DNA of 14,969 bases from positions 1 to 14,969 of the forward strand of contig SYGW01000055.1 in NCBI GenBank assembly GCA_005800255.1, in the 5' to 3' direction. Under the pieces are notes generated by a model that was given only the letters and a program-made list of their open reading frames with translations, did no database searches and was not told where the DNA came from. Numbering within the stretch: position 1 is the first letter of the stretch; each line of letters opens with the position of its first letter. This DNA is from Nitrospiraceae bacterium. Its GTDB lineage: Bacteria; Nitrospirota; Nitrospiria; Nitrospirales; Nitrospiraceae. Of the stretch, positions 7,052-13,715 are shown piece after piece. The translations under genes and the position numbers were made by a program.

Positions 7052-7645
7052 ATGATGAAACCTTCAGCAACTCTTGCGACGAGGGCGATGGCGAGAGGTC
7101 CTGCGAAGAAGACGCCAAAATCTCTTTTGGCGAAGAGGCTCCCGGACCATATTCGCCCGGGCCTGCTGGTGCTTTTTGTCGGGATCAATCCAGGTCTTCG
7201 CTCAGTGGCCATTGGTCGTCACTTTGCTGGCCACTCCAACCGTTTCTGGAAACTCCTATTCGAGTCGCAACTCGTCTCCGAGCCACTCACCTGCCAAGAT
7301 GATTGGCGCCTGCCCGATTGGGGGCTTGGCCTGACAAACATCGTTCAGCGGCCCAGCGAGGGGATCGATGTGTTGAAGCCGAGCGAATATGCAGCGGGAC
7401 GGAAGAGGCTTGCCGCCAGAGTTCAGCGGTATCAGCCCCATGTGGTGGCCCTGCTGGGGGTTACGATCTATCGCCGGTTATTTCCGGAACAGAAGACCGG
7501 AGGAATTAGTCTGGGATTGCAGGATAAGGTTTTGGCCGGCCGGCCGGTCTTTGTCCTGCCGAATCCCAGCGGCCGGAATGCGCATTATTCCTATCGCGCG
7601 ATGCTTGCGTCGTTTCAGGCGCTCAAATGTCTTGAGCCGGATTAA
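7052..7645 (+). CDS. mug: G:T/U mismatch-specific uracil/thymine-DNA glycosylase
   Basis: A protein of about 197 residues matching the Mug/TDG family, which excises uracil or thymine opposite guanine, and ethenocytosine, by hydrolysing the glycosidic bond. The first active-site motif GINPG is at residues 44-48 (N46 positions the catalytic water) and the second motif NPSGRN at 171-176. HFAGHSNRFWKLL and GLTNIVQRPS also fit the family. Start is uncertain: TTG 7046, ATG 7052, ATG 7055 and ATG 7088 are all in frame and none has a convincing ribosome site. ATG 7088 has a GAGG very close in front and would give a protein nearer the E. coli length. The N-terminal Lys/Arg-rich extension is common in such enzymes and may aid DNA binding. 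Confidence 0.9.
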   Translation: MMKPSATLATRAMARGPAKKTPKSLLAKRLPDHIRPGLLVLFVGINPGLRSVAIGRHFAGHSNRFWKLLFESQLVSEPLTCQDDWRLPDWGLGLTNIVQRPSEGIDVLKPSEYAAGRKRLAARVQRYQPHVVALLGVTIYRRLFPEQKTGGISLGLQDKVLAGRPVFVLPNPSGRNAHYSYRAMLASFQALKCLEPD

Positions 7646-7668
7646 TTTTAAGAACGTGCGCTGGCCGA

Positions 7669-7698
7669 TTCACAGATGCGCCTCAATCGTGCTATCTT
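7669..7698 (+). promoter_or_regulatory. Candidate sigma-70-type promoter of fabI
   Basis: TTCACA (7669-7674; 5 of 6 match to TTGACA), an 18-base spacer, then TATCTT (7693-7698; 4 of 6). Transcription would begin near 7705, about 38 bases before the chosen fabI ATG. The gap between mug and fabI holds nothing else clear. Confidence 0.4.
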
Positions 7699-7742
7699 CT
7701 GGCTCTTGAACCGCCAGGATCATTATGAGGGAGATCGAGACA

Positions 7743-8525
7743 ATGAGCCTACTGACAGGCAAAACAGGACTGATTATCGGAGTTGCCAACAAGCATAGCA
7801 TCGCCTGGGCCATTGCCCAATCTGCCGCAGGTCAGGGCGCCAAGCTATTTTTCAACTATCAGGGTGAGCGGCTCAGGGAAAACGTCGAAGAGCTGATTGC
7901 CACTATGCCTGGCGCGAAAGCTTTTCCTTGCGACGTGGGAGACGATGCGCAAATCGCAGCCTTGATGGAGAGCGTGGGGAAGGAAACTCCGAATATCGAT
8001 TTCCTGGTCCATTCGGTCGCCTTTGCCCCGCGCGAAGAACTCACCGGCCAGTTCGTGAATACGACAAGGCAGGGATTCGCCACGGCGCTCGATGTGAGCG
8101 CCTATTCGCTCGTGGCCGTCACCAAAGCCGCCTTGCCTTTGATGACCGACGGAGGCTCCATCGTCACCCTCACCTATCTGGGAGCGGAACGGGTGGTGCC
8201 CCACTACAATGTGATGGGAGTCGCCAAGGCGGCCCTCGAAGCCACCGTCCGTTATCTGGCCAACGACCTCGGCCCGAAGAACATCCGGGTGAATGCCATT
8301 TCCGCCGGTCCGATCAAGACCCTGGCCGCCCGCGGTGTTTCTGGGATCAGCAAGATGGTGGACCATCATCGTGAGTTTGCGCCTCTCCGCCGCGCCACGG
8401 AACAGGGCGAAGTCGGCGACACGGCCTTGTTCCTGGTGAGCTCGCTGGGACGTGGGATTACCGGAGAAGTGATCTACGTGGACGGGGGCTATAACATTCT
8501 GGGATCGCTGGCGTCTGTCGACTAA
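7743..8525 (+). CDS. fabI: Enoyl-[acyl-carrier-protein] reductase (NADH), FabI
   Basis: A 260-residue short-chain dehydrogenase of the FabI type, which reduces the trans-2 double bond of enoyl-ACP in the last step of each fatty-acid elongation cycle. The nucleotide-binding loop reads GVANKHSIAWAIA (residues 13-25), and the catalytic set Y145, Y155 and K162 (YNVMGVAK) lies one residue from the E. coli numbering (Y146, Y156, K163). NAISAGPIKTLAARG and VDGGYNILG are also typical. I prefer ATG 7743 because AGGGAG lies nine bases before it and MSLLTGK fits the family; ATG 7725 would add six residues and also has a CAGGA in front. It has its own promoter and is convergent with arfB. Confidence 0.95.
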   Translation: MSLLTGKTGLIIGVANKHSIAWAIAQSAAGQGAKLFFNYQGERLRENVEELIATMPGAKAFPCDVGDDAQIAALMESVGKETPNIDFLVHSVAFAPREELTGQFVNTTRQGFATALDVSAYSLVAVTKAALPLMTDGGSIVTLTYLGAERVVPHYNVMGVAKAALEATVRYLANDLGPKNIRVNAISAGPIKTLAARGVSGISKMVDHHREFAPLRRATEQGEVGDTALFLVSSLGRGITGEVIYVDGGYNILGSLASVD

Positions 8526-8598
8526 CGTGAAGTGTCGTTCGTATCTCGTTCCTCGTTCTCAGGATCTGCGCTTCACGTTTCACGAGATACGCTTCACG
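8526..8598. repeat. Interrupted inverted repeat filling the fabI/arfB gap
   Basis: The left arm (8526-8548) is CGTGAAG, eight extra bases, then GTATCTCG; the right arm (8583-8598) is CGAGATAC then GCTTCACG, so 15 base pairs form once the insert loops out. Between them lie further copies of the same words: CTTCACG at 8571-8577, TTTCACG just after, and CTCGTTC twice (8545 and 8553). It starts directly after the fabI stop and ends 13 bases before the arfB stop. It looks like a REP-type intergenic repeat and may also help terminate the two converging transcripts, though no T-tract is present. Confidence 0.55.
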
Positions 8599-8611
8599 GA
8601 TTTCACCGCGG

Positions 8612-9022
8612 CTATTCGATCGTTCGTCTGAGGGTTTTCAGCTTTCCTCGCTTCGTCTTGCTCTCCAGCCTCCGCTGCTTCGATCCCTTCGTCGGTTTCG
8701 TGGCTCTGCGCTTCTTGCGTGGGATCGCCACGCTCTGAATAAGCTCGCAGAGCCTGGCAAGGGCATCCTCCCGATTCTGCTCCTGGCTCCGGTGCTGCTG
8801 CGCCTTGATCGTAATTATCCCATCCTCTGAAATTCGATTGTCTCGGAGCTTCATCAGCTCTTCCTTGTAGAGGGGGGGCAGCGAGGAGGCGGCAATATTG
8901 AACTGCAAATGGATCGCAGACGAGACCTTGTTCACGTTCTGTCCGCCGCCGCCCTGCGACCTCATCGCATGGATGTCGATTTCAGAATCGGGGATGATGA
9001 CGTGTGAGGAGATGTGCAGCAT
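8612..9022 (-). CDS. arfB: Alternative ribosome-rescue factor ArfB (YaeJ-like peptidyl-tRNA hydrolase)
   Basis: A 136-residue release-factor-like protein that frees stalled ribosomes by entering the empty A site and hydrolysing peptidyl-tRNA without needing a stop codon. The GGQ catalytic motif is at residues 26-28 within RSQGGGGQNVNK, followed by KVSSAIHLQFNI. It lacks the codon-recognition domains of RF1/RF2. The C-terminal tail from about residue 103 is very basic (KKRRATKPTKGSKQRR onward), which in ArfB enters the mRNA channel, so tail and GGQ together separate it from true release factors. Start at ATG 9022 gives the usual length; no strong ribosome site is visible. It lies 79 bases downstream of the aminotransferase gene on the same strand. 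Confidence 0.93.
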   Translation of the reverse strand: MLHISSHVIIPDSEIDIHAMRSQGGGGQNVNKVSSAIHLQFNIAASSLPPLYKEELMKLRDNRISEDGIITIKAQQHRSQEQNREDALARLCELIQSVAIPRKKRRATKPTKGSKQRRLESKTKRGKLKTLRRTIE

Positions 9023-9101
9023 ATGTCAGACTGAAAGGTTGCGTAAAATGTGCGAAGCGCCTGGATCGAATCCCGACTGTACCGGATGAAGGTGTTTCTT
9101 G

Positions 9102-10415
9102 CTAGGCCTGCAGCTTCCGAACTTCTTGAAGCGTCCGCTCGATCTCTTCCGATGAGGTGAGGAGGCTTGGCGCCAAGCGCGCATATTGTGTCGCGTAAGG
9201 AGTGACGCTTCCGATGATCTTCTTTTGCTTGAGCCGCTCGACCACTTGGCGCGGCGTCATCCCTGCCACGTCGAAACAGACGATCCCCGCCGACAGGTCC
9301 TGCGACATCGGCGTATGCAACGCGATGTGTGGCATCTGCGCCAGGCCCTGTTTCATCTGTTGATTCAGTTCGTAGATCCGTTGGGTCACACGGGCTTTGC
9401 CGATCGCCTGATGGAACTTAAAGGCTTCGTCGAGCGCCCACCGGTGTTCGAAGGAATGGAATCCTCCGGGAGTCAGGTAGGAGGACTTCGGTAACTCCTT
9501 TGGCGGGAGGAGTTCCATCCAGATATCGTAGGCCTGGGTATTGAAGGTTGGGATGATGGGATTGGCGATAGGCCAGGCCCTCTGATGACCCCAGACCAGG
9601 CCGGTTCCTCGCGGACCGAACAGCCACTTGTGCGTTCCTGCAATCAGGAAATCGCAGCCCACTTCGGAGAGGCGGAAATTTTCAACGCCCAGCGCATGGA
9701 CCCCATCCACGCAGAAGATCACTCGGTCCTGCTCCGCGCGGGAGCTGTTCAGCTGTTGAATGGCCTGAGCCATCTCCTGGATCGGCAGCTTCAGGCCTGT
9801 ACTCGAATGGACCCAGGTGACTGCGACGACTCTGGTGTGGGGGTTGATGTTCGTGATCAGGTTATCGAGGAGTTCCTGCCGCGACACATTTTTGAGTGAG
9901 CGGTAGAGCGGAATCTGGCGCACCGTGGCGCCGGTCCGCTCTGCGCGAAGCTTCAAGGATATTTCTGTCGAATAATGATCGTGCCGGGTCGTGAGGATTT
10001 CCTGGCCTTCGCGCAGGGTAAGGCCTCCGTAGAGGAGCCCTAGCCCCATCGTCGTGCTGTCGGTCAGGGCAATTTCCGTTGGATCGACCACGAGATAGTC
10101 TGCCGCGGCCCGGAGCACCATTGCCTCCTGCTGTTCTTCATGCTCGAGCCAGTAGCCGATGGGATCGGCATCCAGTCCGCTCCTATGCCGTTCGATGGCA
10201 GCTCTGACCGGAGCCGGGTGGGACGCAAGAAAGAACCCGGCCAGTTGGATGAAATCGCGGGAGAGTTGAAACTGTTCGCGCACTGTTTGCCAGTTATCGA
10301 GCTTCGGCGGTGCGCTCGCGAAGGATTTGGAGAGAGGGGCCTCGGCGGCCAGTAACGAGGCGCCGATGGCCAGTCCGCTACGGATGAGAAAGTCGCGCCG
10401 GTCGATCGTACCCAT
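9102..10415 (-). CDS. Tat-exported class V aminotransferase-like PLP enzyme
   Basis: A 437-residue fold-type I PLP enzyme of aminotransferase class V, the group that includes cysteine desulfurases, selenocysteine lyases and isopenicillin-N epimerase-like proteins. The Schiff-base lysine is K263 in AGTHKWLFGPRGTG and the cofactor-nitrogen Asp is D237 in FCVDGVHALG; TTRHDHYST (142-150) is the usual cofactor-side loop. The N-terminus carries a twin-arginine signal (DRRDFLI at 5-11, hydrophobic stretch, ASA at 33-35), so the folded, cofactor-loaded enzyme should be exported to the periplasm. The start is firm: AAGGAGG ends five bases before the ATG. There is no conserved Cys that would argue for a desulfurase. 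Its substrate is unknown. Confidence 0.9.
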   Translation of the reverse strand: MGTIDRRDFLIRSGLAIGASLLAAEAPLSKSFASAPPKLDNWQTVREQFQLSRDFIQLAGFFLASHPAPVRAAIERHRSGLDADPIGYWLEHEEQQEAMVLRAAADYLVVDPTEIALTDSTTMGLGLLYGGLTLREGQEILTTRHDHYSTEISLKLRAERTGATVRQIPLYRSLKNVSRQELLDNLITNINPHTRVVAVTWVHSSTGLKLPIQEMAQAIQQLNSSRAEQDRVIFCVDGVHALGVENFRLSEVGCDFLIAGTHKWLFGPRGTGLVWGHQRAWPIANPIIPTFNTQAYDIWMELLPPKELPKSSYLTPGGFHSFEHRWALDEAFKFHQAIGKARVTQRIYELNQQMKQGLAQMPHIALHTPMSQDLSAGIVCFDVAGMTPRQVVERLKQKKIIGSVTPYATQYARLAPSLLTSSEEIERTLQEVRKLQA

Positions 10416-10456
10416 GGCAACCTCCTTCTTGAAAGAAGAACGTTCGGGCAGGCTTC

Positions 10457-10485
10457 ACTCTACTGCGATGAGCGGATGGTGGCAA
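10457..10485 (-). promoter_or_regulatory. Sigma-70-type promoter of the exported aminotransferase gene
   Basis: On the minus strand TTGCCA (10485-10480; 5 of 6), a 17-base spacer, then TAGAGT (10462-10457; 4 of 6). Transcription would start near 10450, leaving a 35-base leader that contains the AAGGAGG ribosome site at 10427-10421. The gene therefore appears independent of gcvP upstream. No terminator is visible after the gcvP stop. Confidence 0.5.
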
Positions 10486-10505
10486 GCGGGACTATGCGGC
10501 GCAGC

Positions 10506-13391
10506 CTAGGAATAGCTCTCAATGGGGGGGCAGGTGCAGACGAGGTGGCGATCGCCGTAGGCTTCGTCGATGCGGCTTACGCTGGGCCAGAATTTATGGT
10601 CGCGCACCCAGGGGGCGGGGAAGACTGCCTCTTCACGGCTGTAGGGCCTGGTCCATTCGGAGGTCGTGACCACCTGCGCCGTGTGGGGCGCGTTCTTCAA
10701 AAGATTGTTCGTGCGCGGCTGGCGCCCCTCGATGATGGCCTGGATCTCGGCATGAATCGAGATCATGGCTTCGCAGAACCGGTCCAGCTCGGCTCTCGAT
10801 TCGCTTTCCGTCGGTTCGATCATGAGAGTCCCTGCGACCGGGAAGGACACAGTCGGAGCATGGAACCCGTAGTCCATCAATCGTTTCGCCACATCCATCG
10901 CTTCGACTCCCGCAGTCTCCTTGAACTGACGAAGGTCGAGAATGAACTCGTGGGCCACGAGCCCGGCCGTGCCTCGATAGAGGATGGGATAATATTTCTC
11001 CAGCCTCTTGGCCATGTAGTTGGCGTTCAAGATCGCCACCTGTGTCGCCTTCGTCAATCCGTCCCGTCCCATCAGGGCGATGTAAACCCAGGAAATCGTC
11101 ACGATGCTGGGGCTGCCATAGGGAGCCGCCGAGACCGGGCCGATGGAATCTTTTCCGCCCAGGCGCGTGACAGGATGGCCGGGAAGGAATGGCGCCAGAT
11201 GGCGCGCCACGCCGATCGGCCCCATCCCGGGACCGCCGCCCCCATGGGGGATGCAAAAGGTTTTGTGCAAATTCAGGTGGCAGACATCCGCGCCGATGTC
11301 GCCGGGGCGACAGAGTCCCACTTGGGCGTTCATATTGGCTCCGTCCATGTAGACTTGCCCGCCCTGTGTATGGACGATCTGGCAGATGCGCCGCACATTC
11401 GCTTCGAAGACTCCGTGGGTCGAGGGATAGGTCAACATGAGCGCCGAAAGGCGATCGCGATGTTGCGCGGCCTTGGCTTCAAGGTCGGCTAAATTCACAT
11501 TGCCCTGTTGGTCGCAGGCGACCACCACTACCGTCATGCCAGCCATGGCCGCGCTGGCCGGATTCGTGCCGTGCGCGGAGACGGGAATTAAGCAGACATC
11601 CCGATGCAGGTCCCCGCGGCTCCGGTGGTAAGCCCGGATCACCATGAGTCCCGCATACTCGCCCTGAGAGCCCGCATTCGGTTGCAATGATACGGCAGCG
11701 AATCCGGTGATCTCGGCCAGCCAGGCCTCCAGCTGACGGAACAGTTCCTGATAGCCTTTAGTTTGTTCCTGGGGCGCAAAGGGATGGAGTCGCGAAAACT
11801 CCGGCCAGGTGACCGGCAGCATTTCGGAGGTCGCATTCAGCTTCATGGTGCAGGACCCGAGGGGGATCATGGAATGGACGAGCGACAGGTCCTTTGCCTC
11901 AAGGCGGTGGATGTACCGGAGCATTTCATGTTCCGAATGGTAACGATTGAAGACCTCATGGGTCAGGTACGTGCTGGTGCGGGAGAGGTTCGTCGGAAAT
12001 CCGGTGGTGACGCTGCGGCTCAAATCTTTTATCTGAAAGGGCAGATGGTCGTGCCCGGCAAAGATTTCCAGCAGACGCCTGACTTCCTCTTCTGTGCTCA
12101 CTTCGTCCAATGCAATGCCGATCGAGTGGTCCTCGTGCAAGCGAAGGTTGATGCAGACGTTACTGGCTCTGGCCAAAATGAGATTGGCCTGCGCCTTCGT
12201 CAGCCTGACCAGGATCGTATCGAAGTAGGTTGCCGTCGCGACCTCGAATCCGAGCTTCCGCAAATCTTCCGCCAGCACCACCGCCAGGCCATGCACCCGT
12301 TCGGCAATCCGCCGCAAGCCGTCCGGCCCATGGTAGATCGCATACATGCTCGCCATGATGGCCAAGAGCACCTGCGCGGTGCAGATGTTGCTTGTGGCCT
12401 TCTCACGCCGGATATGTTGCTCGCGCGTCTGGAGCGACAGGCGGCTGGCCGGTTTCCCCGTGGCATCCTTGGAGATGCCGACGATGCGTCCCGGCATCTG
12501 CCGCTTGAACGATTCCGCAGTCGAAAGAAAGGCAGCGTGGGGGCCGCCGAATCCGAGCGGCACGCCGAACCGCTGGGTGGACCCGATGGCGATGTCGGCC
12601 CCGAATTCTCCCGGTGAGCGCAAGAGGGTCAAGGCCAATAGGTCGGTCGCCACCACCACAAGAACCCCGGCCGCATGGGCCTTCGTCACCAGTTCGCTGT
12701 AATCCACGACAGAGCCGTCCGTGGCAGGGTATTGGAGGAGGATGCCGGCCAACTGCGGATTGGAGAAGTCGAGAGTTTGCGTGTGTCCAGCGTGCAGTGT
12801 CATGCCCAGCGGTTCCGCCCTCGTGTGCATCACCGCAATGGTCTGGGGATGGCAGTTGTGCGACACGAAAAACTCTTTTCGCTCGCTGCCGGCTGAACGG
12901 GAAATGGCGAGACACATGGCCATGGCTTCCGCTGCTGCCGTGGCTTCATCCAGGAGCGAGGCGTTGGCGAGGGGCAAGCCGGTGAGGTCGGTCACCAGCG
13001 TTTGAAAATTCACGAGGGCTTCCAGGCGGCCCTGGGCAATCTCCGCCTGGTAGGGCGTGTATTGGGTGTACCAGGCGGGGTTTTCGAAAATGTTGCGTTG
13101 GATCACGCCGGGCGTGACGCTATCGTAATAGCCCATGCCGAGCAATGAACGGCAGAGGGTGTTTTGCGCGGCGATGGAGCGGATTTCTTGCAGCACGGCC
13201 TGTTCGCTGCGGTGGAGCGGCAGATCCAGGTCCTTTTGCAGCCGAATGTCGGATGGCACGGTCGCGACCGTCAAGGCTTCCAGCGACTGCAAGCCGAGCG
13301 TCCCCAGCATCTCGCCGACCTCCGTGTCGGTGGGACCAAGATGGCGATGGATAAAGGTATCGGTCGGGCTGAGGAGGTCCGGTGTAGCCAT
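10506..13391 (-). CDS. gcvP: Glycine dehydrogenase (decarboxylating), glycine cleavage P protein
   Basis: A 961-residue P protein that decarboxylates glycine with PLP and passes the aminomethyl group to lipoyl-H protein. It is the single-chain form, with both the N-terminal (P1-like) and C-terminal (P2-like) halves in one polypeptide as in E. coli (957 residues), not the split gcvPA/gcvPB form. Landmarks: FIHRHLGP at the start, [42 protein letters not shown] early on, [50 protein letters not shown], and the cofactor lysine K710 in [18 protein letters not shown]. Start ATG 13391; an AAGGA lies about 13 bases in front, so the ribosome site is weak. It is divergent from the sdhA/frdA gene; gcvT is elsewhere in the window. 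Confidence 0.97.
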   Translation of the reverse strand: MATPDLLSPTDTFIHRHLGPTDTEVGEMLGTLGLQSLEALTVATVPSDIRLQKDLDLPLHRSEQAVLQEIRSIAAQNTLCRSLLGMGYYDSVTPGVIQRNIFENPAWYTQYTPYQAEIAQGRLEALVNFQTLVTDLTGLPLANASLLDEATAAAEAMAMCLAISRSAGSERKEFFVSHNCHPQTIAVMHTRAEPLGMTLHAGHTQTLDFSNPQLAGILLQYPATDGSVVDYSELVTKAHAAGVLVVVATDLLALTLLRSPGEFGADIAIGSTQRFGVPLGFGGPHAAFLSTAESFKRQMPGRIVGISKDATGKPASRLSLQTREQHIRREKATSNICTAQVLLAIMASMYAIYHGPDGLRRIAERVHGLAVVLAEDLRKLGFEVATATYFDTILVRLTKAQANLILARASNVCINLRLHEDHSIGIALDEVSTEEEVRRLLEIFAGHDHLPFQIKDLSRSVTTGFPTNLSRTSTYLTHEVFNRYHSEHEMLRYIHRLEAKDLSLVHSMIPLGSCTMKLNATSEMLPVTWPEFSRLHPFAPQEQTKGYQELFRQLEAWLAEITGFAAVSLQPNAGSQGEYAGLMVIRAYHRSRGDLHRDVCLIPVSAHGTNPASAAMAGMTVVVVACDQQGNVNLADLEAKAAQHRDRLSALMLTYPSTHGVFEANVRRICQIVHTQGGQVYMDGANMNAQVGLCRPGDIGADVCHLNLHKTFCIPHGGGGPGMGPIGVARHLAPFLPGHPVTRLGGKDSIGPVSAAPYGSPSIVTISWVYIALMGRDGLTKATQVAILNANYMAKRLEKYYPILYRGTAGLVAHEFILDLRQFKETAGVEAMDVAKRLMDYGFHAPTVSFPVAGTLMIEPTESESRAELDRFCEAMISIHAEIQAIIEGRQPRTNNLLKNAPHTAQVVTTSEWTRPYSREEAVFPAPWVRDHKFWPSVSRIDEAYGDRHLVCTCPPIESYS

Positions 13392-13428
13392 GGCGTTCGT
13401 CTTGTCCTTCGGGTCGGTGTCGTTGGTC

Positions 13429-13440
13429 GAGAACGTTCTC
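13429..13440. promoter_or_regulatory. Perfect 12-bp palindrome upstream of gcvP, possible operator
   Basis: GAGAACGTTCTC is its own reverse complement and lies 38 bases before the gcvP start, in the gap divergent from the sdhA/frdA gene. Such a site would suit a dimeric repressor or activator, but the regulator cannot be named. A TTGACT just beside it (13443-13448, plus strand) lacks a good -10. Confidence 0.3.
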
Positions 13441-13502
13441 TATTGACTGAGCCGTTTGCGGCCCGCAGAGTACCATGCTCGCCCCCCTTCCTCCAAGGGT
13501 CA

Positions 13503-13519
13503 TCCGGAAGGTTTCCGGA
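13503..13519. other. Small perfect hairpin TCCGGAA-GGT-TTCCGGA
   Basis: A seven-base-pair stem with a three-base loop in the gap between gcvP and the sdhA/frdA gene. It lies just before GAGGAGAG (13531-13538). There is no T-tract, so a terminator role is unlikely; it could be part of the leader of the sdhA/frdA transcript. Confidence 0.35.
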
Positions 13520-13561
13520 CTTGCCTTCGAGAGGAGAGTCACGTATGAGTGCAGGCCATAA

Positions 13562-13685
13562 GCGGGAGGCTGAAACAGTCCGCCGGCTTCGTTCTCGCAT
13601 CGTTCAGGCCCTCAACGTACCCTCCGGGTACGATTCGGGCCTTCACTCGCTGCGGCCTTGCCGACGAACTGTTTGAGCCTCCCGC
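13562..13685. repeat. 124-base long-hairpin element (MITE/REP-like palindromic repeat)
   Basis: The outer arms 13562-13587 and 13660-13685 are 26 bases each and match as an inverted repeat at 23 positions. Inside, AGGCCC (13606-13611) pairs with GGGCCT (13637-13642), and CGTACCC (13616-13622) pairs with GGGTACG (13626-13632) around a three-base loop. The whole stretch can thus fold into one long interrupted hairpin. Two of the three outer mismatches would be G-U pairs in a minus-strand RNA. A 43-codon open frame (13545-13676, after GAGGAGAG) runs through it but appears to be a by-product of the element. From memory, palindromes with similar words recur between Nitrospira genes; this was not checked. 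No transposase and no clear target duplication is seen. Confidence 0.7.
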
Positions 13686-13701
13686 AAAAGTGTCTCTTTT
13701 G
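13685..13701. other. Hairpin CAAAAG-TGTCT-CTTTTG just before the sdhA/frdA start
   Basis: A perfect six-base-pair stem with a five-base loop, abutting the palindromic element and ending 5 bases before ATG 13707 and 14 before ATG 13716. No Shine-Dalgarno is seen between it and either start. It could affect translation initiation, or be a chance A/T-rich dyad. Confidence 0.3.
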
Positions 13702-13715
13702 TTCCAATGTCCGCT

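Noticed and set aside
10476..11492. 338-codon plus-strand frame
   Set aside because: Antisense to the C-terminal half of gcvP, including the PLP lysine motif; a GC-rich shadow.
13545..13676. 43-codon frame preceded by GAGGAGAG, considered as a small gene
   Set aside because: It is almost coextensive with the long palindromic element, so its coding look is better explained by the repeat; kept as a finding, not as a CDS.
13562..13685. Considered as an integron attC site because of the long imperfect hairpin
   Set aside because: The end sequences do not fit the GTTRRRY and RYYYAAC core boxes, and no integrase or gene cassette is nearby.
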